DNA from: Patagioenas fasciata
Lineage: Eukaryota; Chordata; Aves; Columbiformes; Columbidae
DNA length: 64,000 nucleotides
Reading direction: 5' to 3'
Assembly (NCBI RefSeq): GCF_037038585.1
Contig: NC_092526.1
Location: 35,229,501-35,293,500 of the forward strand
Each line of letters begins with the position of its first letter. Position 1 is the stretch's first letter. Made by a program: the position numbers and the translations under genes. Under the pieces are notes generated by a model. That model was not told the origin of the DNA and did no database searches. It saw nothing but the letters and a program-made list of their open reading frames with translations. Shown one piece after another: positions 34,101 to 46,347 of this stretch.

Positions 34101-35827
34101 GCTCTTTATCTGGCTTTATACTGTGACATTAGGATGTCTTTACTGAAACAAGCACTGGTATCTCTTTGCAAAGCAACAGTAGTTTGAAATCCTTCTACTG
34201 TCAATTACCAACAGAAAGAGACCTTTCTAATTAAACCTACATTACGAATTTTCAAGAGTATGTAAGAGCCTGCAAGAAGGATAAGAAAAAAGAGAGTATG
34301 ACCCACCTGTGTTAGCTTCTTGTGAGCACAGTTTACTCCACTAACCAGGACCATGTTGGGCATCAACGGTCTTGGATACTGAAAAACAAAGTCTAACCTC
34401 AAGAGCCAAATGGAAGCCGGGCGTAAGAGATCCATCACAGTCACGTCCCGCTGCAGGAATTCAGAAGCCAGTGTTGCGTACGGTTGAACAGCAAAATCAC
34501 AGAGAAAATAATTTGGGATGTCATATATTAGGTTCTTCACCCGCTGGAGAAAGTTCATGTGATCTGTAAGATCTGTGAATGTCCTGGGGACGTAGGAAGG
34601 GGGATTGGGACACTGAGTGGCTTGTAACTCTAAATCACATGGCATGCGTTGCAAAAAAAACACAGAAGGGAGTGAAAGATGCTCAGCTAGTATTGGCCCA
34701 CAGAGTAGGAAAGGATCTGTAAAGACAGCATCAAACTTACTTTCCTTAAGATATGTGACAAGCTCTTTGTTGTACAGTAAGTGTGAACAGGTAGACAGGA
34801 ACAAGGCAGAGGTATTTTTCATTAGTTCAAGTGTTTTAAACAGTCTTTCCAGAAAAGATCCTTCTTCAAATGCATTCTGGCCAGTTCTCCAGAAAGTGCG
34901 ATCCAGCTCTTCCTGCGTGAAAGGCACTGGGTACGTTTTCATAACAAAATTCTTTGTTGGCTTTATGTGGAGAGTGACTTCAGGTGAAACAACGGTTATT
35001 TCATGTCCCTTTTGCTTCAGACCATCCAACACTTCCCGCATGCTGAGCCAATGACTCCCATCCACCGGCACCACCAGCAGCTTCCCACCAGCAGCCAAGC
35101 TGAGCATGGACAGGAGCAGAACCAGCGTCGCCGTGACTCGTGGATGAGCACTAAGCACCGGGACCATTTCCACAGAAACCTGGCGAGTGCTGCCCAGAAA
35201 GAAAACCACTGGTGACACTGAAGCAAGAGCACCAGCTCTGCACTTTTAAGCAATCTCTGCTTCTGTTTAACTTTTGATCCTTGGAGTTATTTGCTGTGTG
35301 GTAAATGGATAATCACTGTTTTGATTAAACGCTGGAGAACAAGAGATCAGTAATCTACATCATTGCATAGTAAATGTGGTGAGAGTGCCAGATAAGCTCT
35401 ATCTGGTTCTATTAGAAAAGCTTTTCCAGCGCATTTGCCTTTGAGCAGAATCTGTCAGGCCACCATAGCCCCTTCAGGCAAAGTGAGATTGACTTTTTTC
35501 TCAGATCTCACATAGCCGTCACCACGGTCAAACCTTGTAAATGAAGACAGTGCTGCTTAGCCTCAGAGTCCACAACCTGCAGCATTCCTGCTGATTCCAG
35601 CTTTGGAAAAACCCTTGGGAAGCAGACAAGTTCATTGATAAAGAAAGAAGTGGTAAGGCAGCAAGGGTGCACCAGGACAGAAGCCTGATGTGCCTTTCTC
35701 AGTAAGTAGCAGACCCTGCAATGATTTGCAGGGTTGTATGGATTATACCTGACTGCAAGGCTTTGACAGCCCCTCAGACTTGCCTGCTGCTCATCCATCA
35801 CTCACAAACAGAGTACCAAGTTACTCA
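31187..35827 (-). repeat. Half tandem unit with E1c-2 but no common exons
   Basis: This matches 48742-53885 (offset 18,058 in its right part, about 17,550 at its left end because of indels) and, in part, 14126-18450. It holds the LTR-like block, a 21-base A run near 32500, remnants of the decayed CR1, E1c-2 and its flank. Compared with the full units it lacks about 600 bases near 33218 (including the 16-kb-type first-exon relic) and has about 230 extra bases at roughly 32241-32472. It is the left end of the tandem array and abuts the truncated first exon. Confidence 0.85.
34307..35167 (-). CDS. UGT1A: UGT1A alternative first exon E1c-2 (intact)
   Basis: This exon has 287 codons from ATG 35167 to a CAG/GTGGGT donor. 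The signal peptide is TLVLLLSMLSLAAGGK, and the key motifs VVPVDGSHWLSM and FDAVFTDPFLLCGPILAEHL are present. It ends DFVFQYPRPLMPNMVLVSG. The segment after the Asp motif reads SVFFLQRMPC where other first exons read FLRG(I/L)PC, a change shared with E1c-3. It lies downstream of common set 2, so in normal transcription it can only splice to set 1, about 27 kb away. E1c-3 differs by only three residues. Confidence 0.9.
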
Positions 35828-37409
35828 GCATCCAAGTCAGAGTACACACGGTGAGGCAGCACCAGGACCCATCTGTGGGTGTCTGGCCCTGGAAGCCCCG
35901 CACAGAGAAGGAGAAGGAGTAGGTGCTCCTTTGCAGGTTGCGGCTGTTTCTTGCTCTGCCCTTGAATAATGAGCATATTTAACTTCTCAGGGTGTCTTGC
36001 AAGGGACAGAGTCTCCTTCTGAGCACTGTGTCCCTGTGGGCCTGGGGTCTTCTTGGACCTATCTGCCCAGAGCTCCCATGGCAGTGGAAAAACCTCACTG
36101 CTGCCCTTGGGAACTGCTGGTAGCTGCAGAAAAATGTCAGCAATTCCTGTCATTTCCCACAGTCTGGCTGGTGGGAAGCAGACAGAGATGCTGAGTGCAT
36201 CCTCCCAGCAGAACCAGGGCTGCTCTGTCACCCAGGAGATCCACATCCTGAAGCCAAAGAGGCTCTCACCTGTGTTTTGCAGTGTGGGGGTCTTCAGGTC
36301 ACCAGAAAAGCCAGGGGCAGCACTGGCTTGTGTGTCCTTGTTTATTTTTTTTTTTCCCCAGCCTTTCTTTTGCAAATCTGGATGTTAAAATCTAGGCAAA
36401 AATAAACACAGAAAAACTCTCTGGGTGTGAGCAGAACAGACCAACTCTCCTCTCCTTTCCTACTTCAAAGGGGTGCTGTGTGAGTGCTCAGCAACACTGA
36501 GAGGCTCCTGGAGGCGGGAGGTGATGGATGAGGTGCAGGTGGTGTGGGTGCCCATGAGAATTGGGCACTGCAAGGGGCAGGCTGCGGAGCAGAGTGACCA
36601 TCCTCTAACTAAAGTACATGCTTTTTCAAGCAGCAATAGAAAATAACAGCAGCAGGTACTTAGCAGGACACCTGTGCTGCCTTAATGTACCTGGATACCT
36701 CCCTATGTTTTGAGCCCCAAATATTAACCTACGTTTAAGGTCTTTTCTGATTTTTTCTATATGTAGCAGTGTGGGGATTGTGGCAACCTCAGGATGTGAC
36801 CTCTGAGCATGGACCAAGTCATGAGCCAGTGAGACAGTAACGCTGAGCAGTGGCTTTTGTGCACCAAGGTGGCTTTCACACTGTGAGGCATCGAATCTTT
36901 CCCTTCTCCAGCTCTCTCTCCATGACTAAACAATATCAAGACAGAAGACGTAAGCACCATTAGTGTTAGTATTGTGGATTTATAGGGCTGGGGTTTGGGT
37001 CTTTACCTGAGCATCACTTACAAAGAGTAAATCAGTTGGGTTTGATAAACAGTGCTTACAAAGGTCTCAGCACCTAACAGGTAAGCTCCAGATACAGCAC
37101 TCTGCCTGATGGGGAGCTTGGGTCAAATACCAGTGGCTTCAGAGCCACTTCCCTACCAAAACTTTAATTGACTTCAGGATATTGTAAACACACACAAAAA
37201 TCATTTAAGATGTGCATCTAGCTTGGCTTACGTGACGTATACAGTAAGCGTATAACATTTGCCTCTTCTATGACAACAGCTACACAAAGATTTCAAAGTG
37301 CTTGATAAACCTGACAGTCTTACACTAGAGCAAATTTTTCTCCTAAAGCCCTTGAAGCAAAGTCTTATGAAATTGCTGTATACCCTCCATATCTCCATTG
37401 CAACCGCAG

Positions 37410-38103
37410 GAGATTCAAACAGCACCAGCGAGCACTAGTGACCAGGAGGGTTGTGAACAAGCTGTGCAGACAGGGATCAAGAGGGTGCAGCAGTTTGTGC
37501 AGGAGGGTGGGTGAGAAGGGCCGTGCACCCTCCTCATAGTCCCACAGCCCAGGGGCCCATGAGCAAGGTCTGCAAGGAGAAACCGGACCAGCGGCACACA
37601 GTGAATACTGCAGTGGGTGACTGTCAGTTAAGGGGTGCTGAGGCACCCATCTGTTGACCTGACAGGGAGTCAGGACAGGTGTGCTGCCTTCTGGGAGCTA
37701 AGGACTGACAAACATTCCTTAGCTGCCTCCTGAGATGAGAAGAAGACCAGCCACCTCAAATGTATGTATACCAATGCGCACATCCTGGGGAGCAAACATG
37801 AGGAACTGGAGCTCCACAGCTAGTCCGAAAGTTATGATATCATAGGAATAACTGGAAGATGGTGGAGACTGTGGTAACCTCAGGATGTGACCTGTCATGA
37901 GTGGGGCTGCAATGCTGTTTAATATCTTCATTAGTGATCTGGAGGGTAGGATCAAGCATAGCCTGATGAAACGTGCTGCTGATACCAAACTCAGTGGGGA
38001 AGTGGACGCTTTGGAAGGAAGAACCAGTCTGCAGGGTGGAAAGGTTGGACCAGATGATCCTTGAGGTCCCTTCCAACCTGGCATTCTGTGATTCATAGAG
38101 AGG
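37410..38103 (+). mobile_element. CR1 LINE fragment in the 3' flank, copy 2
   Basis: This is the same insertion as at 2420-3475, ending in the CR1 3' motif and terminal repeat. It lacks the endonuclease-to-RT stretch kept in copy 1: near 37865 it jumps to a short segment (ggtaacctcaggatgtgacc) and then to the LFNIFISDLE part of the RT. The identical junction in copy 3 shows that both descend from one deleted parent. Confidence 0.75.
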
Positions 38104-38401
38104 TAAAAAAAAAATGTCACTGTGAGCCCTTTGTACACTAAGACATGGAAGCCAGGAGCCTTGGACTCCACACTATCTTCCCAAATGATGGGAGCACTTC
38201 TATACAAATTATTTTTAACAATCAATTCTTAATTAAAGGCAAAAATTATATCAGTGAAACGACCCCTCCTATGGTGCTAGTTTAAAGGAACGCTATTATT
38301 TCCTGACTGAAAGTCAGCAATTATTTGAGTGAAATTTGAGATGTTCTCTGATCCTTCTGGTCTGGAGCAGAGTCCTCATTCCCTACCACTGGTTCCATCT
38401 G

Positions 38402-38699
38402 CTAGTGAGACTTTGCTTTGGTTGGCTTTCTTGTTCTTCCCTTCTTAGAGCAGCACCTGCGGCAGCAGAACAGGCAGCACTTCAGAGAAATGAAGAGGGA
38501 GAGGAGCACCACGGCCAGGAGGAAGGCGATGACGTCCAGGGAGTGGTACTGGATCCAGTTCAAGTCGTGAGCAGCGGGGCGCAGGTGTGGGGCCCCTTTG
38601 TGTTTCATTACGAACTCCACCCAGTGCACGGCCAGGTCCAGGGGTTGGATGGGTCTGTCGAGGTGAAGCTCAGAGAGGCGCTTGATGTTCTCTTTGTAC
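38402..38699 (-). CDS. UGT1A: UGT1A common exon 5, set 2
   Basis: It has the same 298-base structure as set 1, with intact acceptor, membrane helix, KAKSH retrieval signal and stop. Residue differences: RPIQPLDL where sets 1 and 3 have RPIHPLDL, and a tail of [14 protein letters not shown] against [14 protein letters not shown] in set 1. Nothing in it suggests loss of function. Confidence 0.92.
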
Positions 38700-40053
38700 C
38701 TGCCAAGGAAAGATGTGGGGTGTTTTCAGTGACCCGTGCTGCTGAGACTGAGTCCCCGGGAAAAAGGGATGCAGTGTTAGTTGTCTGATGGCCCACTGGG
38801 GACTTCTCTGGTGGTGTCCTCCCACCCCATGAGAAGGATAATGGCAAAGATACAGGCCCAGAAAAGTGCTGTTTTCAGTGATGAACAAAGGAGAAAAGGT
38901 ATGAGAAAAGAAGAAAAAGCTCAATGTGAGCTGTCAGCAAAATCTTTGGGGTGAAAGTACCTGGCTGAAATGTGAGATTGGGTGTAGAAAAGCCATCCAG
39001 CTGAAGATCGTGGTCTATTATTATTGTAATTAGTAGTAGTAGTATGTATTGCTATAGGAGCAGTGGCTAGGAAACCATGGCAAAAGATGCCATGTCTTAG
39101 AAACACACTGAGGAGGAGGATGCCAAGGACTGAGAGGCCTTAAAACCAACAGAGAATGGGAGTGGGGAAGAGGAGGGTATGTCCTACAGCTCCACTTCAT
39201 TGTGATGCCTTAAAACACCCTGGGCACACTGTCTGCAAGACATAATGTCTTGTGTGGTTCCCTGTACCTCCTCAGTGTTCCCAAGCACATTTTACCTGCT
39301 GGGATTGTCCAGCCTTGCTGAGCCAGGGAGCAGCTGACTGTGCTCATACAGCTCCTCATGAACGCTGGGTGTGTGTGTGGGGGGAAATGACTCAGAAAAC
39401 GAGTCTGTAAAATAAATGAACGATAATAGCTATGTTTAGTGAACCCTGCCAGATGGAAGGCAAAGTTTCTTGATGCAGAACAGCCTCTGGACTATACAGA
39501 GGCACTGCAACTTGTCTACTTCCTCCTGCTACTGTGCAGGCAGCATCTCTGGGCAAGCCTCGTGAAAAAAAAAAAAAAAAAAAAAAAGCCAGGCAGCTGA
39601 GCCTTTCAAGCTTTTCGGGCTCCCCACTGACTCATGTCACCACTGACTGGGGGAACAAAAGCAGTTCGCCACATCTGCCTTCCCCGATTGCATTTTCTAC
39701 CACATTGTGTCAAAACCCTCTCGGTCATTGCTTGTTAAATTTGGCTTTAAGCAGGTGACGTATTTTTTGTCAGCTTGGTTTCTACTGCACTTATACCCCA
39801 TGTTCTCTGATACCTGCATCCTCTCATATCAGCCAGTTCTTGTCACCTAATGATTATAATCCTGGGCAGGGAGAAGGACAGTGCTGTTACGGGGACAGGA
39901 CAAGGTCAACCCTGGGTAAGCATCAGCTTCTCAGTGATGTAGCTTTGATAGAAGAAGGCGTTTAAGAACAGATTAGCATTCTGTGAAGCTGGAAGGTAAA
40001 GTGCCGGTGTTACACAACAGTAGAAGGAGAAGAGATGTTGTTCTATTACTGAC

Positions 40054-40273
40054 TTTTTATCATTAATAACCGCTTTCAGGGCAGCGGATATGTCCTGTGA
40101 AGTCATTTCAAGTATATTCAGCGTCAGTCCTGCTCCCCGTGACTCCACTCGCTTGGCGTTGTCCATCTGGTCTCCAAATAACGGCATTAGCACCATTGGC
40201 ACTGCGTTGCATATGCCCTCGTAGATACCGTGTGAGCCTCCGTGGGTAATAAAGGCACGAGTCTTAGGGTGAG
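40054..40273 (-). CDS. UGT1A: UGT1A common exon 4, set 2
   Basis: It is 220 bases with both splice sites kept and [10 protein letters not shown] and [10 protein letters not shown] present. It reads TLNILEM, as set 3 does. The adjacent intron differs from set 1 by a small indel (aaagaaagagttagc), which alters the reading through the intron but not the exon. Confidence 0.92.
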
Positions 40274-41049
40274 CTGTAGAGGAAAGAAAGAGTTAGCTTC
40301 TTGATTTCTTAAGTCACAGTAATGCATCCCTGGGGAAAGAACTTGCACAACAATAGCACTGGCAGTCATAAATCAAGAACTTTGCCTGTCACGTGTATCA
40401 TTACTTATGGACAGGCTCAGGGCTGCACAGAATGGGACATTACAAGAGACTGAGTGAACCTTGGGTTGTAGAGCCCTTTCTTGGTTTGGGCAATCTCTGG
40501 AAAGCCTTGGATAATCGTCCAAAGCTTCTCAGATTTTAGGATGAAATCAGAGGCAAGTGAGGTTAAGCAGGATGTTACCATCACTTACTTTTTTACCATG
40601 TCTTCCATTTGCTGGGTTTTTCAGATCACCCACAGCTGAGTCCTGTTGTCTAACCAACAAGTGTACTCCTGCCCACAGCAAGTACTATTTTACCACTTGA
40701 AAAGCCTGATGACCTGTCTGGAAATTCTCTCTCGGGCACCTTAAATTTTAGTTTCAGTCCAGAAGCAAAAAAACATGACAAAAACACACAGCTGGCTAGT
40801 CCAAGGTAAAGCCCCCTGTTTTTGACAGTAAGGGTAGTGAAGTATTGGAACACTTTCCAAACAGTGTTTCATAATTTGGCAAATTTGAAATTGCAACCAG
40901 ATAAGTTTCTAAACAGCAAAGGCCAAAAGTAAATCCTGTGACCCACAGTGATACAGGGACTCAGCAGAGATGATGCTAATGGGGCCTTACCGCAGCAGTA
41001 TCAGACTAAAAGAAACACACTGGAGTCACTCAGGGTATCTCAGACCTAC

Positions 41050-41137
41050 CTAGAAGATCATTCTGTGGCAGCCATTTGACGAGCTTTACGTTCTTTGGCA
41101 GGTTGTGGGGCACCTTTCCCGTGTATCTCCACAAAAC
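41050..41137 (-). CDS. UGT1A: UGT1A common exon 3, set 2
   Basis: It is 88 bases, reads [20 protein letters not shown] followed by KWLPQNDLL, and has intact GT/AG junctions. The Val and His in GKVPHNL distinguish sets 2 and 3 from set 1. Confidence 0.92.
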
Positions 41138-41403
41138 CTGTCAAGACAAGTAAACACAACATCAGTTCTCAGCATCTGGTCTCTTGTTGCTCCTCAGTGG
41201 GTTTGAAAAGCACAGCTAAAAACCTCCACGATGCACAAAACCTGTTTTGTCTTGCGGAGCAGCTGGGCTGATACTTCCTTCTGACATCAGGGAGCAGGAG
41301 AAAGAAGGGAAGACCAAGCACACTGAAAACCAAAGGCAGTGGTGTACTGTATTTGAAAAGAGCATTGAATTGCTGTGCTGGAATTGGGAGAGGGAAACCA
41401 TAC

Positions 41404-41535
41404 CGTTTGAGGGACGGAGCCCAAGGCATCTACAATTTCTTCGGCTTTCTTCATAGGAATCTCGGAGACCATGGAGCCCAGCGAGAAGACAACAATGCCG
41501 TGTTCTCCAGAGGCATTCACAATAGCTTCAAATTC
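41404..41535 (-). CDS. UGT1A: UGT1A common exon 2, set 2
   Basis: It is 132 bases, begins [10 protein letters not shown], carries [19 protein letters not shown] and ends SVPQT before GTATGG. It is the nearest acceptor for E1a-2, E1b-2 and E1c-3. Confidence 0.92.
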
Positions 41536-41971
41536 CTGCCAACACAGAGCGCATCCCAAGTCTATATCCTTTCCATGTTACTTGCTGTACTTTTTTTACA
41601 TTCCCACAAAACTGGGAAGGCAATAAAATGAGCAGCTAACACAACAGAATTATGATCAGGAAATTTAGTTCTCTATAAGAAAATCAGTTCTGGGGAAAAA
41701 AAGTGGGCACCGGTGGATGAACAGAGTTATGGAGGTGTGTGAGTGTTTGCAGAATCGAAGCCTGAGCCAAGATACAGTATGGACATGATAAAATATTTAC
41801 TCTAAAACCTTCATGTAGCAAAGCCTGCCTGCTCACAGACAGCAGTTTCTGTGCAGTAAACAAGTTGCTGTAGCAATACCCAGATGAATATCTTGTGCTT
41901 TATTGTCACATTTATTACAAGTCAGATGCTCTGGATTTGGAGTTGATGCTCTTGTTTTCAGACCATGCAGC

Positions 41972-44012
41972 TGCAAGAGAAAATTAAGATTCTTGCAAAG
42001 TGTTCTGACAGCAGATAGCTCTAACTTCTAATATCTGCATGAGACAGTTGCACATCCTCCTCTGAGAACTGGAGCCTTCAAGGGAGCAGTTAATGGCTCT
42101 TTTGTGGGACCTGGAGTCAGTTGATAGGATTGTTAGCAGAGGAGGGGCCCAGAGAAGATCAGAAGCTTCTGGAATGCCCACAGCCAGATCCAATCAGACT
42201 ATAAACGGGTTTCCTGCCGAAGATTCCCCTTGTGTGGTCTTCTCGGAGCAGCGGGTCTGTGCCGGAGCCCTCCCCTTAGGCTGGGACACTGCCTAAGGGA
42301 ACTTCCCGGGATTGGAAGCGCCTCACCTCCTCGTTCGGGTGACTGATAATCTACTAGATATATCCTTGAATAAGTCCTTGCCGATCAGGCAAGTGTAGTA
42401 CTTGCCAAACCAGGTGAGTGTTTGAGTAGCTGGCGCAGAGGGCTCTGGCTTTGTTTCTTGTGAGTGCCTGCGTGCACGCAGTGTATCCTCATTATTCTTA
42501 TTTTGCTGCACCCCAATAATCTCCTCAGCTGATATGCGAACCTTTATCTTATGTTATTGGAGTGCTAACTAATTGTATAAACCCTGTTTTGATCAGTTCA
42601 TTGGCTGTACTTTTCTGGCCAGAATGAAGTCTGTTTTGAAACTTCTTGTACTCCTAAAACTGACTTTGGGGTCCCTTTGTGCCATTTAAATTGACGCAGC
42701 GAGAAGGGTATCAGAAATGGAGGAGTTATTTCAGGGTTACAGGTATGACAATCCTTCTGCGCCGACCTGCACACATCAGGTAGAAGCGAGCTGGTGTGGT
42801 CCCAGAGTGATCATATTCACGTGTGTTGTGTTCTGTGCTACTGTTTTCTGCCTCGCGGTCGGTGCTGCGCTTGGTGGTGTTCTGTGCGTCTGCTTAAAGC
42901 AAGTCCGAAACCAGCGCAAACCCGATAACCAGTCAGAGAGGCGCAATTCTGCAAAAGAGCTGGAAATAGATTGTTTGAAAGTGGAGTTACAGTGAGAGAG
43001 AGTGAGTGAGTGCGTTTGTTAGAACAAATGATTTAGCCAATGTTAACCAGAGCAAGATCGCCCTGCAGCGTTCCCCAAATTGGGAAACTGGCTGCGAGCA
43101 CAGACCCCGAAGATTGGGATGGAGACTGAAAATAGTGTTGATGAAGAGGAGGTGGAGAAAAAGGATGCGCGACCTCTTATTAAAACTGAGACGTGTACAG
43201 GACCATGGGGTGGACAGCCCAAACTGCCATTTGTAGCACCCTGTGGACGGGACCTGAGCTCAGCGGTTTGCACGCTAAAATCTCATGCAAGCTGGGTGAA
43301 ACAGACACTGAATATCTTTGGCATGTTTCACTAACAGGGGCTGATCAGGTATTAGTGAGTAATGAGCAAGCTGCGGGCTTTTTAAGTGTTGGTCTGGATG
43401 GTGATCAGCCCATAACATCTCGTGTGGCTTACTGGGCTGGTGGCATGGATCCCAAGGAATGCGGGGAGCCCGTCACCATTAGGATAAAGGGCTTAGCGGA
43501 GCTGGCTGAGAGAGTTCAAAAGTCTGCTTGTATACAAGCAATGCATGAGGGAGGGCTGCCGGACACTTTAAAGATACGTTTCCGGTCCCTCAGGGAGAGA
43601 ATTCAGGAGGCTATCAACCGTAACAAGCAGAACAGCCAAAATGCTCCTGCACATGTATTAACCTGGGCTGCAATCGTGCACAATTTAGTCACCCACAGGC
43701 ATGAAATGGGATGGGTGGACCTGGGCGACAGCACAAACTGGAACAGGAGAGTTTGGAAAATGAGCCACAAACCTCTCCACGAATGGTTCCCCCTTTGTTG
43801 GGAACATGAACCCTTCCACGGCTGGTGGTGCAAAGCAGGGCAGCCTGTGGCACCAGGCGCTTGCATTAGGGTTCTAATGACACTGCATTTATTGGGCGTG
43901 CTTTGAGTATAATAATATTGAATCACTGCCAATTTTTATTCTGTTTTGTTTGTTTGATTTAAATACAACAAGGACTAGAAGATCTGCCGCTGGAATCCAA
44001 GAGCAAAAGGAT
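41972..44012 (+). mobile_element. ERVL-like endogenous retrovirus fossil, copy 2
   Basis: This is the duplicate of the element at 7360-9400, in the same place between common exon 2 and E1a, with the same leader, 92-codon frame and gag-like part. It differs from copy 1 by scattered base changes, so it entered before the duplication and was copied with the unit. No pol or env; broken. Confidence 0.55.
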
Positions 44013-45376
44013 TCTGATGAAGCATAAAAACAACTGAAGGCTGGAGCAAAAATCCTGCACCATTGAAAAATATTTGGTAAAGCCAGGGAAGGAAAGACAA
44101 AACTGGAGGGAATTATTGCAGTCATCAGAGTTAAGTGGCATAAAATGAACTAAATGTTCCTGTAAGTCTGGCAACTGAAATGTTATATCTAAGGTCTGAG
44201 GGAATAACAGAGATCAACCCTCTTAGTCTATGCTCCATTATGTATTGTTGTGGCTGACCAGAATGCCAAGGCTCTTTGCTTGAGACTGGATCCCACAGAG
44301 AAGGAGCCATCGAAGGTTTGGTGACAGCCGCATCCTGAAGAGCAGACCTCGTGCTTTCCTTCAAGGCAAGCAAGGTGAAATGCAGTTCTAATTTCAGGGC
44401 TTGGTTCTTGTCTTACCAGACTTCTCAGAAGACGTGCTCTACCTTAAGGCATCATAGATACCTGGTTGGGAGTGCAGTTCTGTGTAAACTCACAGGCATC
44501 TGGGAACTGCAAAGTCCTCCCTAGATTAGAAATGTGCTTTTGGTACAAAATTCTTGGGCAGTTCCTGATGCAGTGGAATGGGTATGGCTATTTCAGAGCA
44601 TATTCAGCGCTATTTATTCTCTATGGGACCAGTCACATCAGTTTTACTCTGTTCTTTGAATGCTTTTGCGTGACAAAGTCTGACTCTCTGCTCAGGAACG
44701 CCACTACCATTAAGAAACTTTTTGTAACACTGCTTTGGAAACAGGTGGGTTATTGTAATAAAGTCTTTTAAACCAGCCTCTGCTTGTATAGGTGGGTGCT
44801 ACACATGACCTTTATGAAATATCTGCAGTAGACATTCACTGAAAAATAAGAGAAAGCATTAAGAATTAGGAGGATTTCTTAGGGGAAAGTGGCAGATATT
44901 CCATACTTAGGAACTTTGGCATACTTCAAGCAAAACATAGTTGTAGTCCAGTGTATTTTGCACAAAAGATCTCTTGCTCCTTCGCTGTGTGATGTGGGTT
45001 TCACTGAGGTCTGCCACTGTCTGAAATTCCTGCAGAAATGGTCCTCTGCTCAAGGCCAGAAGACTAGCATTACCCCAGCTAGCACCAAGTCTTGTAAGCA
45101 GGCATACAAAATTGAATTACTGGAAATAGGGTACTGGAAAATACTGAGGGAAAAGCCCAGCTTTTCATGCATGTTTCCGTGGGAATCTAGAGGCCTCACA
45201 CAAAATAACGTATTCCTTATTGCCCAAAGGATGCAGAGGTGCAAAATGCTTTCCTTGCCACTTCTACCTCACTCTTTCTCTTGTTATTATTTGTTACTGC
45301 CAGGAGCTCCATCTCCTGGTGAGAGCGAACAGTGCAGGCATAGGTAAGCTAGAGGGGGTAAAAAAAGGTAACTAAC

Positions 45377-46229
45377 CTGTGATACCGCTTTTTCCTGAGT
45401 GCAGCTTATGCCTCCGATCAAGGCCATATTAGGCATTAGGGGCCTGGGGTACTCAAACACAAAGTCATATTTCATGAGCCAAACAGACGCGTGGCTGAAC
45501 AGCTCGAGCATTGTTGCCTCTTGTTGGAGGAATTCCCTGATCAGACGATCATATGGTGAATAAAGAAAGCTGCAAGCCAGGGAACTGCTCAGGCTAGCTA
45601 GGAGGTTGCCGGTGCGCTGGAGGAACACCATGCGGTCTGTGTAGCGAGTGAAGAACCTAGGAACGTAAGAAGGAGGATTTGGGCACAGGGTAGCGTGGAA
45701 CTCTAGGCTGCACGGCAGTCCCCGTAGGAGGTACACAGAAGGTAGGGAGAGGTGTTCAGCCACTATTTGTCCACATGGAAAAAAAGGATCCATAAAGACA
45801 GCATCAAATTTGCTTTCTTCAAGGTATTTAATCAGATCTTTGTTAGAGAGAAGATGTTTGCAGGAATCAAAGAACATGCTTGTAATATTTGCTATTTTTG
45901 AGAATTTTTCAAAGAAGGGTTGGGGTGTGAAACTGCTATACCCCAGCTTTTTTAAATTCTGCCTCCACATACTCCCTGGTATAAGACACAGAGTACGTTT
46001 TCATGGTATAATGCACCGATGAATCTATCCGCAAATTTATTTCTGGCGCAAGCACCGTGATTTCATGTCCCTTCTGTCTGAGCTGCTCCACAACTGGGCG
46101 CATACTGAGCCAGTGGCTGCCATCGATAGGAACAACCAAAAGCTTTCCTCCTTCAGAAAAGGTCCACAGGAGCAGGAAAAGCACAGCCCAGGAGGCAAGA
46201 GGACTAAATCCTGGACTTGAAGAAGCCAT
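45377..46229 (-). pseudogene. UGT1A: UGT1A first exon E1a-2, frameshifted
   Basis: It is almost identical to E1a-1, with ATG 46229, signal peptide, DGSHWLSM, FDAVFMDPFFPCG and a good donor, but 853 bases long instead of 852. One extra T (A on the coding strand) in the run near 45951-45956 shifts the frame just after EAEFKK, so translation ends at once (KKAGV then stop). Everything downstream of the shift is open in the original frame. The shift lies in a homopolymer, so a sequencing or assembly error is a real alternative; if it is true, this first exon is dead. Confidence 0.8.
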
Positions 46230-46334
46230 TTTCTGTGAGCTGTCAGCGAAGTTTTAACCAGCTGCAAAACTGCTGCAGGGGATGAGGAATGAATTGCAGG
46301 GTACTTTGCACTTCGTTCTTCACTAAGGTAAGTG

Positions 46335-46347
46335 TTTAATGTTTAAT
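46335..46347 (-). promoter_or_regulatory. HNF1-like site upstream of E1a-2
   Basis: This is the identical counterpart of the site at 11721-11733, about 105 bases upstream of the E1a-2 start codon. Confidence 0.3.
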
